NCBI RefSeq assembly: GCF_009759665.1
Contig: NZ_WQNE01000036.1
Coordinates: 1-64,000 of the forward strand
Reading direction: 5' to 3'
Origin: Bradyrhizobium cajani
GTDB taxonomy: Bacteria; Pseudomonadota; Alphaproteobacteria; Rhizobiales; Xanthobacteraceae
DNA length: 64,000 nt
Part shown: piece by piece, positions 1 to 7,654 of the stretch
How the letters are laid out: every line of letters begins with the position of its first letter
Numbering within the stretch: position 1 is the first letter of the stretch
Position numbers and translations under genes: made by a program
The notes under the pieces: generated by a model
What the model saw: only the letters and a program-made list of their open reading frames with translations
Told to the model about the DNA's origin: nothing
The model's database searches: none

Positions 1-85
1 CCCGGAGACTCTCTATACCAGCTACCATATTGGGAGCCAAAAGTTAGGCATAATCGCGGCCGGCAAGACGCCCTCAAGGTATCCA

Positions 86-523
86 ATGACCGATCCTTTC
101 GATCTAGACCGCTTCGTCCGGGCCCAGCACCCGGTCTATCGCGACGTCCAGGCGGAGCTGTCCCAGGGGCGGAAGCAGAGTCACTGGATGTGGTTCGTCT
201 TCCCGCAGGTCGCCGGCCTCGGCCTCAGCGCCATGTCGCAGCGCTATGCCATCGGCTCGCGCGCGGAGGCCAAGGCCTATCTCGCCCACCCCGTCCTCGG
301 CCCGCGGCTGACCGAATGCACCCAGCTCGTGCTCGCCGTCCAGGGGCGAACCATCCACGCAATCCTCGGCGCGCCGGACGACGCCAAATTCCGCTCGTCG
401 ATGACGCTATTCGCTGCGGTGTCCGATCAGCCCCTTTTCGATCAGGCGCTCGCCAGATATTTCGCGGGCGCGCGTGACGGTGTGACGCTGGAGATCCTTT
501 CGAAGCTCGATCGGCCGGCTTAG
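86..523 (+). CDS. DUF1810 family protein
   Basis: A 145-residue protein opening MTDPFDLDRFVRAQ, which matches the DUF1810 family of small cytoplasmic bacterial proteins. Features seen are an early HWMWFVFPQ segment (about residues 33-41), the stretch SRAEAKAYLAHPVLGPRL and the C-terminal end LEILSKLD. The length is normal for the family. No biochemical function is established that I can state. The ATG at 86 has a weak AAGG upstream. The next gene is convergent and only 6 bp away. Family call is confident, role unknown. Confidence 0.88.
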   Translation: MTDPFDLDRFVRAQHPVYRDVQAELSQGRKQSHWMWFVFPQVAGLGLSAMSQRYAIGSRAEAKAYLAHPVLGPRLTECTQLVLAVQGRTIHAILGAPDDAKFRSSMTLFAAVSDQPLFDQALARYFAGARDGVTLEILSKLDRPA

Positions 524-529
524 CGCGGA

Positions 530-1306
530 TCAGCGTCCCTGGAACACAGCCGCGCGCCGCTCGATGAAAGACTGAATGCCCTCCTTCGCGTCCGCACTGC
601 CGAGCACGCGGTCGCGAATGTTCGGGATATAGGCGATCGCCGCCGCCTCGCCGCCCTCGATATATTTGGCAGCCGCCTCCTTCGTGACCTGGATGCCGAG
701 CGGTGCATTGCGCGCGATGATGGCAGCGAGCGCCATGGCACGCTCGACCTGCTCTCCCGGCGGCACGACTTCCTGGACGAGGCCGATTGTGTGGGCGCGT
801 TCTGCCGAAAACTCGTCGCACAGGAACAGGTGGTACATCGCGTCGCCCCAGCCGGCGCGCGACAGGAAGCGGAAATGCGCCCCGCCGAGTGGCGCGATGC
901 CGCGCCTGGATTCCATCTGACAGAAGCGCGAATCCGCGGCAGCCACCACGATGTCGCCGGCAAGCATCAGCTCGATGCCGATCGTGAACACGATGCCCTG
1001 CACGGCGGTGACGATCGGCTTGCGGCAGCGCTTGTTGAGCCCGAACGGATCGACATTCCCCTCTTTGATATTTCGCTTCTCGGCGGACGGACCGAAGAAC
1101 TTCGGCATATCAAGTCCGGCGGTGAAATCCCTACCCTCGGCACAGATCACGCCGACACGGTAGGTCTCGTTGTCGTGCAGCTCGGTCAGCACATCGGACA
1201 ATTGCTCCATCATCGCCGGCGTGAACGCGTTCTTCTTTGCAGCGTTATCGATGATGATCTTGAGGACGTGCCCGTGCACCTCGGTGCGGATCTGACCTTC
1301 GCTCAT
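530..1306 (-). CDS. enoyl-CoA hydratase/isomerase (crotonase family)
   Basis: A 258-residue crotonase-fold protein that should add water to, or isomerise, an enoyl-CoA thioester in the cytoplasm. The crotonase core is visible: the AEGRDFTAGLDM segment (first oxyanion-hole element) and GIELMLAGDIVVAAADSRF (second element). The catalytic-acid region reads MESRRGIAPLGGA, so one of the usual glutamates may be present, but exact chemistry cannot be assigned. I start it at ATG 1306 because GGAGAG lies 6 nt upstream; the frame stays open to 1345 without a better site. It follows the tautomerase gene by about 40 bp on the same strand and probably shares its promoter. Confidence 0.9.
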   Translation of the reverse strand: MSEGQIRTEVHGHVLKIIIDNAAKKNAFTPAMMEQLSDVLTELHDNETYRVGVICAEGRDFTAGLDMPKFFGPSAEKRNIKEGNVDPFGLNKRCRKPIVTAVQGIVFTIGIELMLAGDIVVAAADSRFCQMESRRGIAPLGGAHFRFLSRAGWGDAMYHLFLCDEFSAERAHTIGLVQEVVPPGEQVERAMALAAIIARNAPLGIQVTKEAAAKYIEGGEAAAIAYIPNIRDRVLGSADAKEGIQSFIERRAAVFQGR

Positions 1307-1346
1307 TGGTTTCTCTCCGGATTGGTCTGTTGGTGTTGGCCGCAAA

Positions 1347-1829
1347 TCAGGTCGGCGGCTGAATTGCCGCGCGGATCGCGGCGATCCGCTCCGGCGTGAA
1401 CACGCCGGTATCCAAGAGCTCGAGGATCGAGAGCACGCCGCCCCGCGATCCCCAGCTTCCCTCGTCGATGATCTCGAAATTGACCCACCAGGTTGGCGCA
1501 GGCGCCTGCATCCCGCAGGCCGCCGCCAGCCGCGCCAGCACGTTGCGGATCACTTCGGCACGCACCTCGGCAGGCCAGGCTGCGTTCATCACCGCAATAT
1601 TGACGGTCATGATATCGCGCGGCGTGTCCTGGTCGGAGAGGAGCCGGCCACCGATCGCCATGCAGTCGGGCGGCAGGTCCTTGAAGTGAACCTGGAAGCC
1701 CATTCGCGCTGCAGGCGCGTGCTGGCCGATTTCGGGCGCGAGCACGGCATCGGTCAGGCTTTCCGCGAGGCGGCGACGCCGTGTCAGGTCAAGCCGGCCG
1801 GCAGGCGCGGTCACGGTGATGATGGTCAG
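1347..1829 (-). CDS. fused tautomerase-superfamily protein, probable non-ATG start
   Basis: About 160 residues that read as two fused beta-alpha-beta tautomerase units: LTIITVTAPAGRLDL with the following helix, then MTVNIAVMNAAWPAEVRAEV with WWVNFEIIDEGSWGSRGG. Fused units of this size occur in cis-CaaD, MSAD and related enzymes. The only in-frame ATG (1862) lies inside the likely -10 box and operator, so I place the start at CTG 1829, preceded by AAAGGGGGC and exactly where the first beta strand begins. GTG 1814 is the alternative but would delete that strand. In either case residue 2 is Thr or Ile, not the catalytic Pro-1 of 4-oxalocrotonate tautomerases, so the activity may differ or be lost. 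Upstream of, and probably co-transcribed with, the crotonase gene. Confidence 0.72.
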   Translation of the reverse strand: MTIITVTAPAGRLDLTRRRRLAESLTDAVLAPEIGQHAPAARMGFQVHFKDLPPDCMAIGGRLLSDQDTPRDIMTVNIAVMNAAWPAEVRAEVIRNVLARLAAACGMQAPAPTWWVNFEIIDEGSWGSRGGVLSILELLDTGVFTPERIAAIRAAIQPPT

Positions 1830-1845
1830 CTTGCCCCCTTTGACT

Positions 1846-1865
1846 AATATGACAATCGTCATATT
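1846..1865. promoter_or_regulatory. TetR-type operator 1 (perfect palindrome)
   Basis: AATATGAC-AATC-GTCATATT: perfect 8-bp inverted repeats around a 4-bp centre. It lies between the divergent tautomerase and TetR genes and shares its core (ATGxC-AAnC-GTCAT) with a second palindrome 33 bp away centre to centre. Its position over the tautomerase promoter makes it a likely operator for the TetR protein encoded at 1930. Confidence 0.65.
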
Positions 1866-1888
1866 TCAGGACCACTTGCCTATGTCAA
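1860..1888 (-). promoter_or_regulatory. putative promoter of the tautomerase/crotonase operon
   Basis: Reading the minus strand, TTGACA (1888-1883) is followed after 17 nt by AATATG (1865-1860), a reasonable -35/-10 pair. The -35 lies inside the second palindrome and the -10 lies at the edge of the first, the arrangement expected for repression by the adjacent TetR protein. Transcription would begin near 1852, downstream of the ATG at 1862, which argues against that ATG as the start codon. Confidence 0.5.
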
Positions 1889-1897
1889 GCGTCATAG
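1880..1897. promoter_or_regulatory. TetR-type operator 2 (near-perfect palindrome)
   Basis: CTATGTC-AAGC-GTCATAG: 7-bp arms with one mismatch around a 4-bp centre. It repeats the core of operator 1 and sits just upstream of the TetR start, so it could serve autoregulation as well as block the -35 of the opposite promoter. Confidence 0.6.
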
Positions 1898-1929
1898 TCT
1901 AGATGAGAGGGCCATTCGCGGGACATCCG

Positions 1930-2541
1930 ATGACCTCCAGCACACGCGACAAGATGATCGCCGGCGCCGCCGACCTGATGAGCCGCGGCGGCGTCAATGC
2001 CACCAGCATGCGCGATGTCGTCCGCCATACGGCGACGCCCCGCGGCTCGATCAGCCACCACTTCCCGGACGGCAAGCGGCAGTTGATCGCCGAGGCCGTA
2101 GTCTTTGCCGGCAAGCAGGTGTCCATTCCCCTGGAGAAGGCCATGAGCGAACGCGGCGTGATCGGCGGCTTGAGAGCTTTCGTCGCATCGTGGCGCCGCC
2201 GACTGGAAGCGACCGGCTTCGAGGCGGGCTGCCCGGTGCTTGCCGTCGCCGTCGACCGTTATGTCGGCGAGGTCTCCGACAAGGACGACGATACGGCGCA
2301 GCGGCATCTGCTCGACCTTGCCGACGGCGTGTTCGCCGACTGGCAGCAGATCATGCACACCGCCCTGCTGCGCGAAGGGTTGGCTGCGGAACGGGCCGAG
2401 CGGCTTGCAACACTCGTCGTCGCCTCGATCGAAGGCACGGTCGCCATGTGCCGCGCGAGCCGCAGCGCCGCCGCGCTCGATCAGGTTCAAGAGGAACTGG
2501 AGACGGTGCTGGCCGCTGCCCTCGCCCGCACGGCCAAATAG
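1930..2541 (+). CDS. TetR/AcrR family transcriptional regulator (LmrA/YxaF-like)
   Basis: A 203-residue DNA-binding repressor. The N-terminal helix-turn-helix is clear: TRDKMIAGAADLMSRGGVNA, then TSMRDVVRHTATPRGSISHHF with the usual HHF recognition end. The rest is helical, and the EAGCPVLAVAVD motif resembles LmrA/YxaF-type C-terminal domains. I prefer ATG 1930; ATG 1903 would add nine residues. Two palindromes directly upstream are its likely operators. It is followed after 15 bp by the hydratase gene, so it probably controls both its own operon and the divergent tautomerase/crotonase pair. The inducer is unknown. Confidence 0.92.
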   Translation: MTSSTRDKMIAGAADLMSRGGVNATSMRDVVRHTATPRGSISHHFPDGKRQLIAEAVVFAGKQVSIPLEKAMSERGVIGGLRAFVASWRRRLEATGFEAGCPVLAVAVDRYVGEVSDKDDDTAQRHLLDLADGVFADWQQIMHTALLREGLAAERAERLATLVVASIEGTVAMCRASRSAAALDQVQEELETVLAAALARTAK

Positions 2542-2556
2542 ATCGGATGAGCACCA

Positions 2557-3342
2557 ATGGATTTGTCACGCCAACGCGAACTCGCCCGCCATCTCGCCAA
2601 TTTGCGCCGCGAGGGCCGGCAGCAAAGCGGCCTCGACGAGCGGCTGGTGCCGCCGGATGCCGAGACGGCGTACCGTGTCGCGGCCATGGTGGAAGAGGAA
2701 TTGGGCTGGGATGTCGTCGGCTGGAAGATCGCCGGCATGAAGCCCGGGCTCCAGCGCCAGCTTCACATCTCCTCGCCGATCTATGGTCGGGTGTTCGCGC
2801 CCTTGATCAAGTCCTCGCCTGCAAGCGTCGAACATGCCAGGCAATGCAGCCCGATTCCGGAAGTCGAGTACCAGGCGTGCCTCGGCGCCGACCTGCCGCC
2901 GCGCGCGAAGCCGTATACGGTGGAAGAGGTCGGCGATGCCGTCGCCTCGCTGCATCCCGGCATCGAGCTCGCCGAATGCCGCTTCGTTCACGACGCGGCG
3001 TTTCCGCCGATGCCCGCGATCATGGCCGATGGCTCCGGATCGGGAACGATCGTGCTTGGCGAGCCCATCGCCGACTGGGCCAGCCGCGACATCGCGAATC
3101 AGGATGTCATTCTCAATTGCAACGGCGCCTTGAGACGCCGCGGGAGCGCTGCGGAGGCAATCGATCATCCGCTGGTGCCGCTCGCCTGGCTCGCCAACGA
3201 GCTGTCGCGAACCGGCATCGGCCTTAAGGCCGGCCAGACCATCAGCACAGGCACGCTGACGGGCATGTTGCGGCCGAAGGCCGGCGAAACCTACGTCGCC
3301 GATTTTGGTCCTCTGGGAACTGTGAGCGCGACTTACGCCTAG
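2557..3342 (+). CDS. 2-keto-4-pentenoate hydratase family protein (MhpD-like)
   Basis: A 261-residue member of the fumarylacetoacetase-fold hydratase/decarboxylase group (MhpD, XylJ, DmpE). Seen: an N-terminal helical part with DAETAYRVAAMVEEELG, the WKIAGMKPG segment, the metal-site region PIPEVEYQA (E-x-E type), IELAECRF, and the C-terminal GTLTGMLRPKAGE block that follows the ISTG turn. These enzymes hydrate 2-hydroxy-dienoates in meta-cleavage pathways using a divalent metal. It lies 15 bp after the TetR gene in the same direction. The nearby tautomerase would act one step earlier in a classical pathway, which supports a shared catabolic role; the substrate is not deducible. Confidence 0.88.
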   Translation: MDLSRQRELARHLANLRREGRQQSGLDERLVPPDAETAYRVAAMVEEELGWDVVGWKIAGMKPGLQRQLHISSPIYGRVFAPLIKSSPASVEHARQCSPIPEVEYQACLGADLPPRAKPYTVEEVGDAVASLHPGIELAECRFVHDAAFPPMPAIMADGSGSGTIVLGEPIADWASRDIANQDVILNCNGALRRRGSAAEAIDHPLVPLAWLANELSRTGIGLKAGQTISTGTLTGMLRPKAGETYVADFGPLGTVSATYA

Positions 3343-3546
3343 GCCGTTTTCGAGCAACGTGAATTCCGGCGCGCGCAACGAAAACGTGTCAAACCCAGAA
3401 TCCCATTCGGAACGGGACTGGCTCCAGGACGAATGGACGCACGCGCGAGGGCTGTAAGGGCCACCAGCGTAAACCCGCGATTAATACGGTCCCGCTATTT
3501 TTCGGAGAAATATCCTTCCTCTCCCGCGCCAGTTGCCGGACAGATC

Positions 3547-5628
3547 ATGAAAATCGGTACGCTCCTGACCACCGCCATCGTCTCGCTCTCGACCGTGGGC
3601 GGCGGTCTTGCCGTCTACGTCGCCGTGACGAAATACCAGACGATGGAGCGGATCACCGAGGCACAAGGCCGCCTGGCGATCGTCCGTGCTGTCAGCGACA
3701 TCCCGCGTTATCTCAATCCCGAGCGCGGCTTTTCCACCAACATCCTCTATGGCCCAGCCAGCATCGACCCGGCGCTGCTTTCCGAGCAGGACAAGCTGCG
3801 CAAGCAGACCGACGGCGCCCGCGACAGGATGAATGCGCTGCGCAAGGAGCTGCCCGGCCCGTTCGACGACGGCAGCACCATCGGCAGCAACATCGACGGC
3901 ATCAATGCGAAATTCGCCGCGCTGCGCGAGGCCATCGACAAGGCCCTCGCCGGACCTGCCGAGGCGCGCAAGGACGCGGCCAGGAAGATCGTCGCCGACA
4001 ATGCCGTGCTCAACGGCGGCGTGACGGCGCTGCTCAACGAGCAGGTCCGCCGCATGGCGATCCTCAACGGCGACGCCTACCGGCAGGCCAGCTACGCCAA
4101 CATCGCGATGACGCTGCGCGACGTCGGCGGCTTCAATTCCAGCCTGCACAAGAATCTCGTGGGCGGCAAGAAACCGGCGACTGACGCGGAGAAAGCCGAC
4201 ATCAGCCGCTCGCAGGGCCGCAACGATCAGATCGTGATGGCGCTACAGGAACTGCGCGGCAATCCCGCAACTCCGGCGAACGTCGCCGCTGCGCTGGAGA
4301 AGTTCAACGCGATCTATATCGAGGAGTTCGGCCGCGAGCTCAAGCTGGTGAAGGACGGCGCTGTCAGCGGCAAGTACGAACACGACATGGAGACCTATTA
4401 CGCCGCCACGCAGCGCGGCCTCGCCACCATCATCGACGTGCGCGACGCCTTCTACGACAACGCCGAGCAGATCCTCGCCGGTGCTTCCTCGGCCGCGCGC
4501 ACCAGCTTCACCGTCGCGCTGCTCGGCCTTGTCGCCGTTCTGATCGCGAGCGTCGGCCTCGTCGTAACCGTCCGCCGCCGCGTCTGCGCGCCGATCGTCA
4601 GCCTGACGAGCCGGATGTCGCGGCTGGCCGACGGCGAGGTTGCAGACAGCATCCCCGGTGCCGAGCGTTCCGACGAGATCGGGGCGATGGCCGCAGCGGT
4701 TCAGGTGTTCAAGGACAACATGATCCGGGCCGACCGGCTCGCCGCCGAGAAGCAGGCCGAGAACGACGGCAAGATGCGCCGCGCCCAGGCGCTCGACGAC
4801 CTCACCCGCGCCTTCGAGGCCAAGGTCACCGAGCTGGTCGGCGGCCTCTCGCAGGCCTCTTCGACCATGGAGAGCACGGCGCAGTCGATGACCTCGACGG
4901 CGGCCCAGACCAACAGCCAGGCCGCGGTCGTCGCCGCCGCCTCCGAACAGACCTCGACCAACGTGCAGACGGTCGCCAGCGCCACCGAGGAGCTGACCTC
5001 CTCGATCGCCGAGATCGGCCGTCAGGTTGCCCAATCCACCGAGATCGCGGCCCGCGCCGTCGACAACGCCCGCCGCACCGGCGACACCGCGCGCGCCCTC
5101 GCCGAGGGCGCCCAGAAGATCGGCGACGTCGTGACGCTGATCCAGAGCATCGCCGAACAGACCAACCTGCTCGCACTGAACGCGACCATCGAGGCTGCCC
5201 GCGCCGGCGATGCCGGCCGCGGCTTTGCGGTGGTCGCCTCCGAAGTGAAGTCGCTGGCCGGCCAGACCGCCAAGGCCACCACGGAAATCTCCGAGCAGAT
5301 CACCGCGATCCAGACCGCGAGCGACGAGACCGTCGCCGCGATCCGCAACGTCGCCGACGTCATCGCCGAGATCGACCAGATCGGCACCGCGATTGCGGCT
5401 GCGATCGAGGAACAGGGTTCGGCGACCAAGGAGATCGCCCGCAGCGTCCAGGAGGCCGCCCGCGGCACCCAGGAGGTCAACAGCAACATCTCCGGCGTGC
5501 AGCGCGCCGCCGACGACACCGGAACTGCCGCCCGGGAGGTATTGGGCGCCGCCGAGCAGCTCTCGACGCAGTCGCGCGACCTCGCCGGACAGTTCGACCG
5601 CTTCCTCGGCGAGGTCAGGGCGGCCTGA
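3547..5628 (+). CDS. methyl-accepting chemotaxis protein
   Basis: A 693-residue inner-membrane chemoreceptor. A first membrane helix covers about residues 3-27, followed by a roughly 290-residue periplasmic sensing region rich in helix, a second membrane helix at about 316-340 (FTVALLGLVAVLIASVGLVV), a HAMP domain to about 395 and a long cytoplasmic signalling coiled coil. The hairpin tip EQTNLLALNATIEAARAG (about 536-553) is the CheA/CheW contact site and is intact. I use ATG 3547 because the hydrophobic helix begins there; the frame is open from 3433. No CheB/CheR-tethering pentapeptide is seen at the end (FLGEVRAA). The gene stands alone, so the ligand is unknown. Confidence 0.95.
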   Translation: MKIGTLLTTAIVSLSTVGGGLAVYVAVTKYQTMERITEAQGRLAIVRAVSDIPRYLNPERGFSTNILYGPASIDPALLSEQDKLRKQTDGARDRMNALRKELPGPFDDGSTIGSNIDGINAKFAALREAIDKALAGPAEARKDAARKIVADNAVLNGGVTALLNEQVRRMAILNGDAYRQASYANIAMTLRDVGGFNSSLHKNLVGGKKPATDAEKADISRSQGRNDQIVMALQELRGNPATPANVAAALEKFNAIYIEEFGRELKLVKDGAVSGKYEHDMETYYAATQRGLATIIDVRDAFYDNAEQILAGASSAARTSFTVALLGLVAVLIASVGLVVTVRRRVCAPIVSLTSRMSRLADGEVADSIPGAERSDEIGAMAAAVQVFKDNMIRADRLAAEKQAENDGKMRRAQALDDLTRAFEAKVTELVGGLSQASSTMESTAQSMTSTAAQTNSQAAVVAAASEQTSTNVQTVASATEELTSSIAEIGRQVAQSTEIAARAVDNARRTGDTARALAEGAQKIGDVVTLIQSIAEQTNLLALNATIEAARAGDAGRGFAVVASEVKSLAGQTAKATTEISEQITAIQTASDETVAAIRNVADVIAEIDQIGTAIAAAIEEQGSATKEIARSVQEAARGTQEVNSNISGVQRAADDTGTAAREVLGAAEQLSTQSRDLAGQFDRFLGEVRAA

Positions 5629-5663
5629 GCGAAGCCCGCGGCTCCGAGTCGCGCACAGCTTTG

Positions 5664-5746
5664 TAGCCCGGATGGAGCGCAGCGTAATCCGGGACATCCC
5701 ACGACGCGGACAGAACCCCGGATTGCGCTGCGCTCCATCCGGGCTA
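5664..5746. repeat. REP inverted pair (same family as at 15.2-16.0 kb)
   Basis: Two REP units in inverted orientation: TAGCCCGGATGGAGCGCAGC... (5664-5693) and its complement ending ...GCTCCATCCGGGCTA (5717-5746), separated by 23 bp. The unit is the same as those flanking the RAYT transposase gene at 15343, so this is a dispersed copy. The pair could fold as one long hairpin after the chemoreceptor gene and before the convergent FMN reductase, where it may also end transcription. Confidence 0.85.
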
Positions 5747-5769
5747 CGGCACGACCGCGCAACGCGAGA

Positions 5770-6360
5770 TCAATAAGGCGGCGCTTTCCGCGCGCGCTGC
5801 GCCTTTGCGGCTTCGATCCACCACGAGAGATCATCGGCAAAGCGCGGGAACGAGCGTTCCAGCGCCTTGCCCCCCTCGCCGATCGGCTCGCCCTCAGCCG
5901 ATAGCGTCTGGGCGATCGGTCCGACGCCGATGGTGCTCGACACCACCACCATGCCCATCTCCGACAGCGTACCGTGCCAGGCGGTGGAGGCGCGCGCACC
6001 GGACAGCCGGCCGGCCGAGTAGCTCACGATCGCGGCCGGACGCCAGAACCACTCTTCGAGGAAATGGTCAGTGAGGTTCTTCAGGCCCGGCTGGATACCC
6101 CAATTGTACTCGCCGGTGACAAAGACGAAACCATCGGCGCCGCGGATCTGTCCGGCCAGCTTTTCCAACGCCTCGGGCGCGGAGCCCTTGGGATATTCCT
6201 TGTACATGCGGTCGAGCATCGGCAGCCCGATCGCCTTGGCGTCGATGAACGCGACGTCCTCGCCGCGGCCGCGCAGGCCATTGATGACGAAATTCGCAAG
6301 GCGGATGCCCATGCGGTCGGACCGGTAGGAACCGTAGAGGACGAGGATGCGATTGCTCAT
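5770..6360 (-). CDS. NADPH-dependent FMN reductase family flavoprotein
   Basis: A 196-residue flavodoxin-like protein. The FMN phosphate loop is near the start (LYGSYRSDRMG, about residues 8-18), and the flavin-contact segment FVFVTGEYNWGIQPGLKN follows near 80-97, as in the NADPH-dependent FMN reductase / ArsH / chromate reductase group. It should reduce FMN or quinone-like substrates in the cytoplasm with NAD(P)H. Length and fold are normal. It stands alone between a REP pair and a tandemly oriented AraC gene, so no specific substrate is suggested by context. Confidence 0.9.
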   Translation of the reverse strand: MSNRILVLYGSYRSDRMGIRLANFVINGLRGRGEDVAFIDAKAIGLPMLDRMYKEYPKGSAPEALEKLAGQIRGADGFVFVTGEYNWGIQPGLKNLTDHFLEEWFWRPAAIVSYSAGRLSGARASTAWHGTLSEMGMVVVSSTIGVGPIAQTLSAEGEPIGEGGKALERSFPRFADDLSWWIEAAKAQRARKAPPY

Positions 6361-6410
6361 GACCGGACGGTAGCACGAAACCGGCGTCCGGCCCTACTCG
6401 ATTTGCCGAA

Positions 6411-7358
6411 CTATCGTCCGCGTCCGCGCTCCAGCGTTTGCGACGGTGTCTCGCCGAACTGGTCGCGATAGCTTCTGGAGAAGTCGCTGAGATGCCAGAA
6501 GCCAAACGCCAGTGCGACCGCCTTGACGCTGTCGGCGCCGGCAAGAAGCCGCCGGCGCACCAGCCAGAGACGACGCAGGCGCAAGTAACGGTGCAGGCTC
6601 ATGCCGCGATAACGGCGGACCACGTCGTGCATCGTGCGAACGGACAGGCCGAGCTTGCCCGCGATCTCGTCGCTGTAGATCGGCTGCGACAGGTCGTCAG
6701 AGAGCAGCGCGCGGATATCCTGGAATATCTTGAAGTTCCGCCCGTCGTTGGCCTGCCGGGTCCAGCGGGCGGGAACGACGCTCTCGAAGGCGCCGTCGAC
6801 GGCTCCGAGCAGCGATTCCTTCATCGCCGCGCCTTTCAATGGAAGCTCTGGTGCATCGACCAGATCGGACGCCTCGGCCAGCACCTCCCGAACCACGCTG
6901 CGCAGCCGGTGCAAGGCCACCGCGGACGTTTCGAAAATCTTGAAGCTTGAGACCGTCTGTGGCCAGCCGCGATCCCTCACCTCCGGCCTGAAAAACACCG
7001 AGGCGATTTGCCGCTGCACCTCCTCGATGGTGGTGTAGGCCGCTCCGCCGCTGCCAATGACCACGACCGGCCGCGCACGTTGCGAGCCGTTGAAGCGAAT
7101 AGGTACGTTGAGGTCGTCCATCGTGAAGCCGACCGCCGTGCAATTGTCGACGAGCTGTGCGTCGACCACTCGCGGAAACGCGCGCGTCAAGTTCACGTCG
7201 CAGCCGGGCAACGACAGAATGATCTGCTCCGCCGAAATCTTCCTGACGAAAGGCGTGAACTCGAAATTCAGTCCGCGTATGGAGTTTCGAAATTCGTCGA
7301 CATCGGAAAAGCGGAATATCTTTAGCGCCGTCCCCGGCGCGTCATCACTATTGTTCAT
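6411..7358 (-). CDS. AraC family transcriptional regulator
   Basis: A 315-residue regulator with a long N-terminal ligand-type region and a C-terminal AraC DNA-binding domain (about 215-312). Both helix-turn-helix units are visible: EIAGKLGLSVRTMHDVVRRY with SLHRYLRLRRLW, then VKAVALAFGFWHLSDFSRSY followed by FGETPSQTL. The N-terminal part resembles the cupin-like AraC_binding_2 type. No divergent gene shares its promoter; the FMN reductase lies 50 bp downstream on the same strand and could be a target or an operon partner. Effector unknown. Confidence 0.93.
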   Translation of the reverse strand: MNNSDDAPGTALKIFRFSDVDEFRNSIRGLNFEFTPFVRKISAEQIILSLPGCDVNLTRAFPRVVDAQLVDNCTAVGFTMDDLNVPIRFNGSQRARPVVVIGSGGAAYTTIEEVQRQIASVFFRPEVRDRGWPQTVSSFKIFETSAVALHRLRSVVREVLAEASDLVDAPELPLKGAAMKESLLGAVDGAFESVVPARWTRQANDGRNFKIFQDIRALLSDDLSQPIYSDEIAGKLGLSVRTMHDVVRRYRGMSLHRYLRLRRLWLVRRRLLAGADSVKAVALAFGFWHLSDFSRSYRDQFGETPSQTLERGRGR

Positions 7359-7654
7359 GGCGGTATGAAACGCAGCGTCGCGCTCTACGCGTCCGGCGAC
7401 AACGCCGGTTCGCTTCCCCCTTTCGGTTTCCCGTCAGACCGGAAGAATCACCCTGACCCATCCCTCAGTTGGCGGGCGTCCCACTCAAAGGACAAGCCAT
7501 AGTTGCACGCCTGCCAAATTTCGATAGCATTTTCCCAGGAAGTAGCGGTGCGTTGATACCTGAGGAAACCAAACCTCAAATCCAAATTAACGCCTGTAGG
7601 TCGCAATGATGGTCGTTGGATCGTCAAAGTTATTTCAAATTTCAGGCACCTGCC

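Noticed and set aside
1846..1897. The two palindromes as a terminator
   Set aside because: They lie between divergent starts, lack T runs and share a core, so they fit operators better.
4243..5697. Long minus-strand open frame over the chemoreceptor
   Set aside because: Gly/Asp/Arg-rich shadow of the repetitive signalling domain; no ribosome site and no family.
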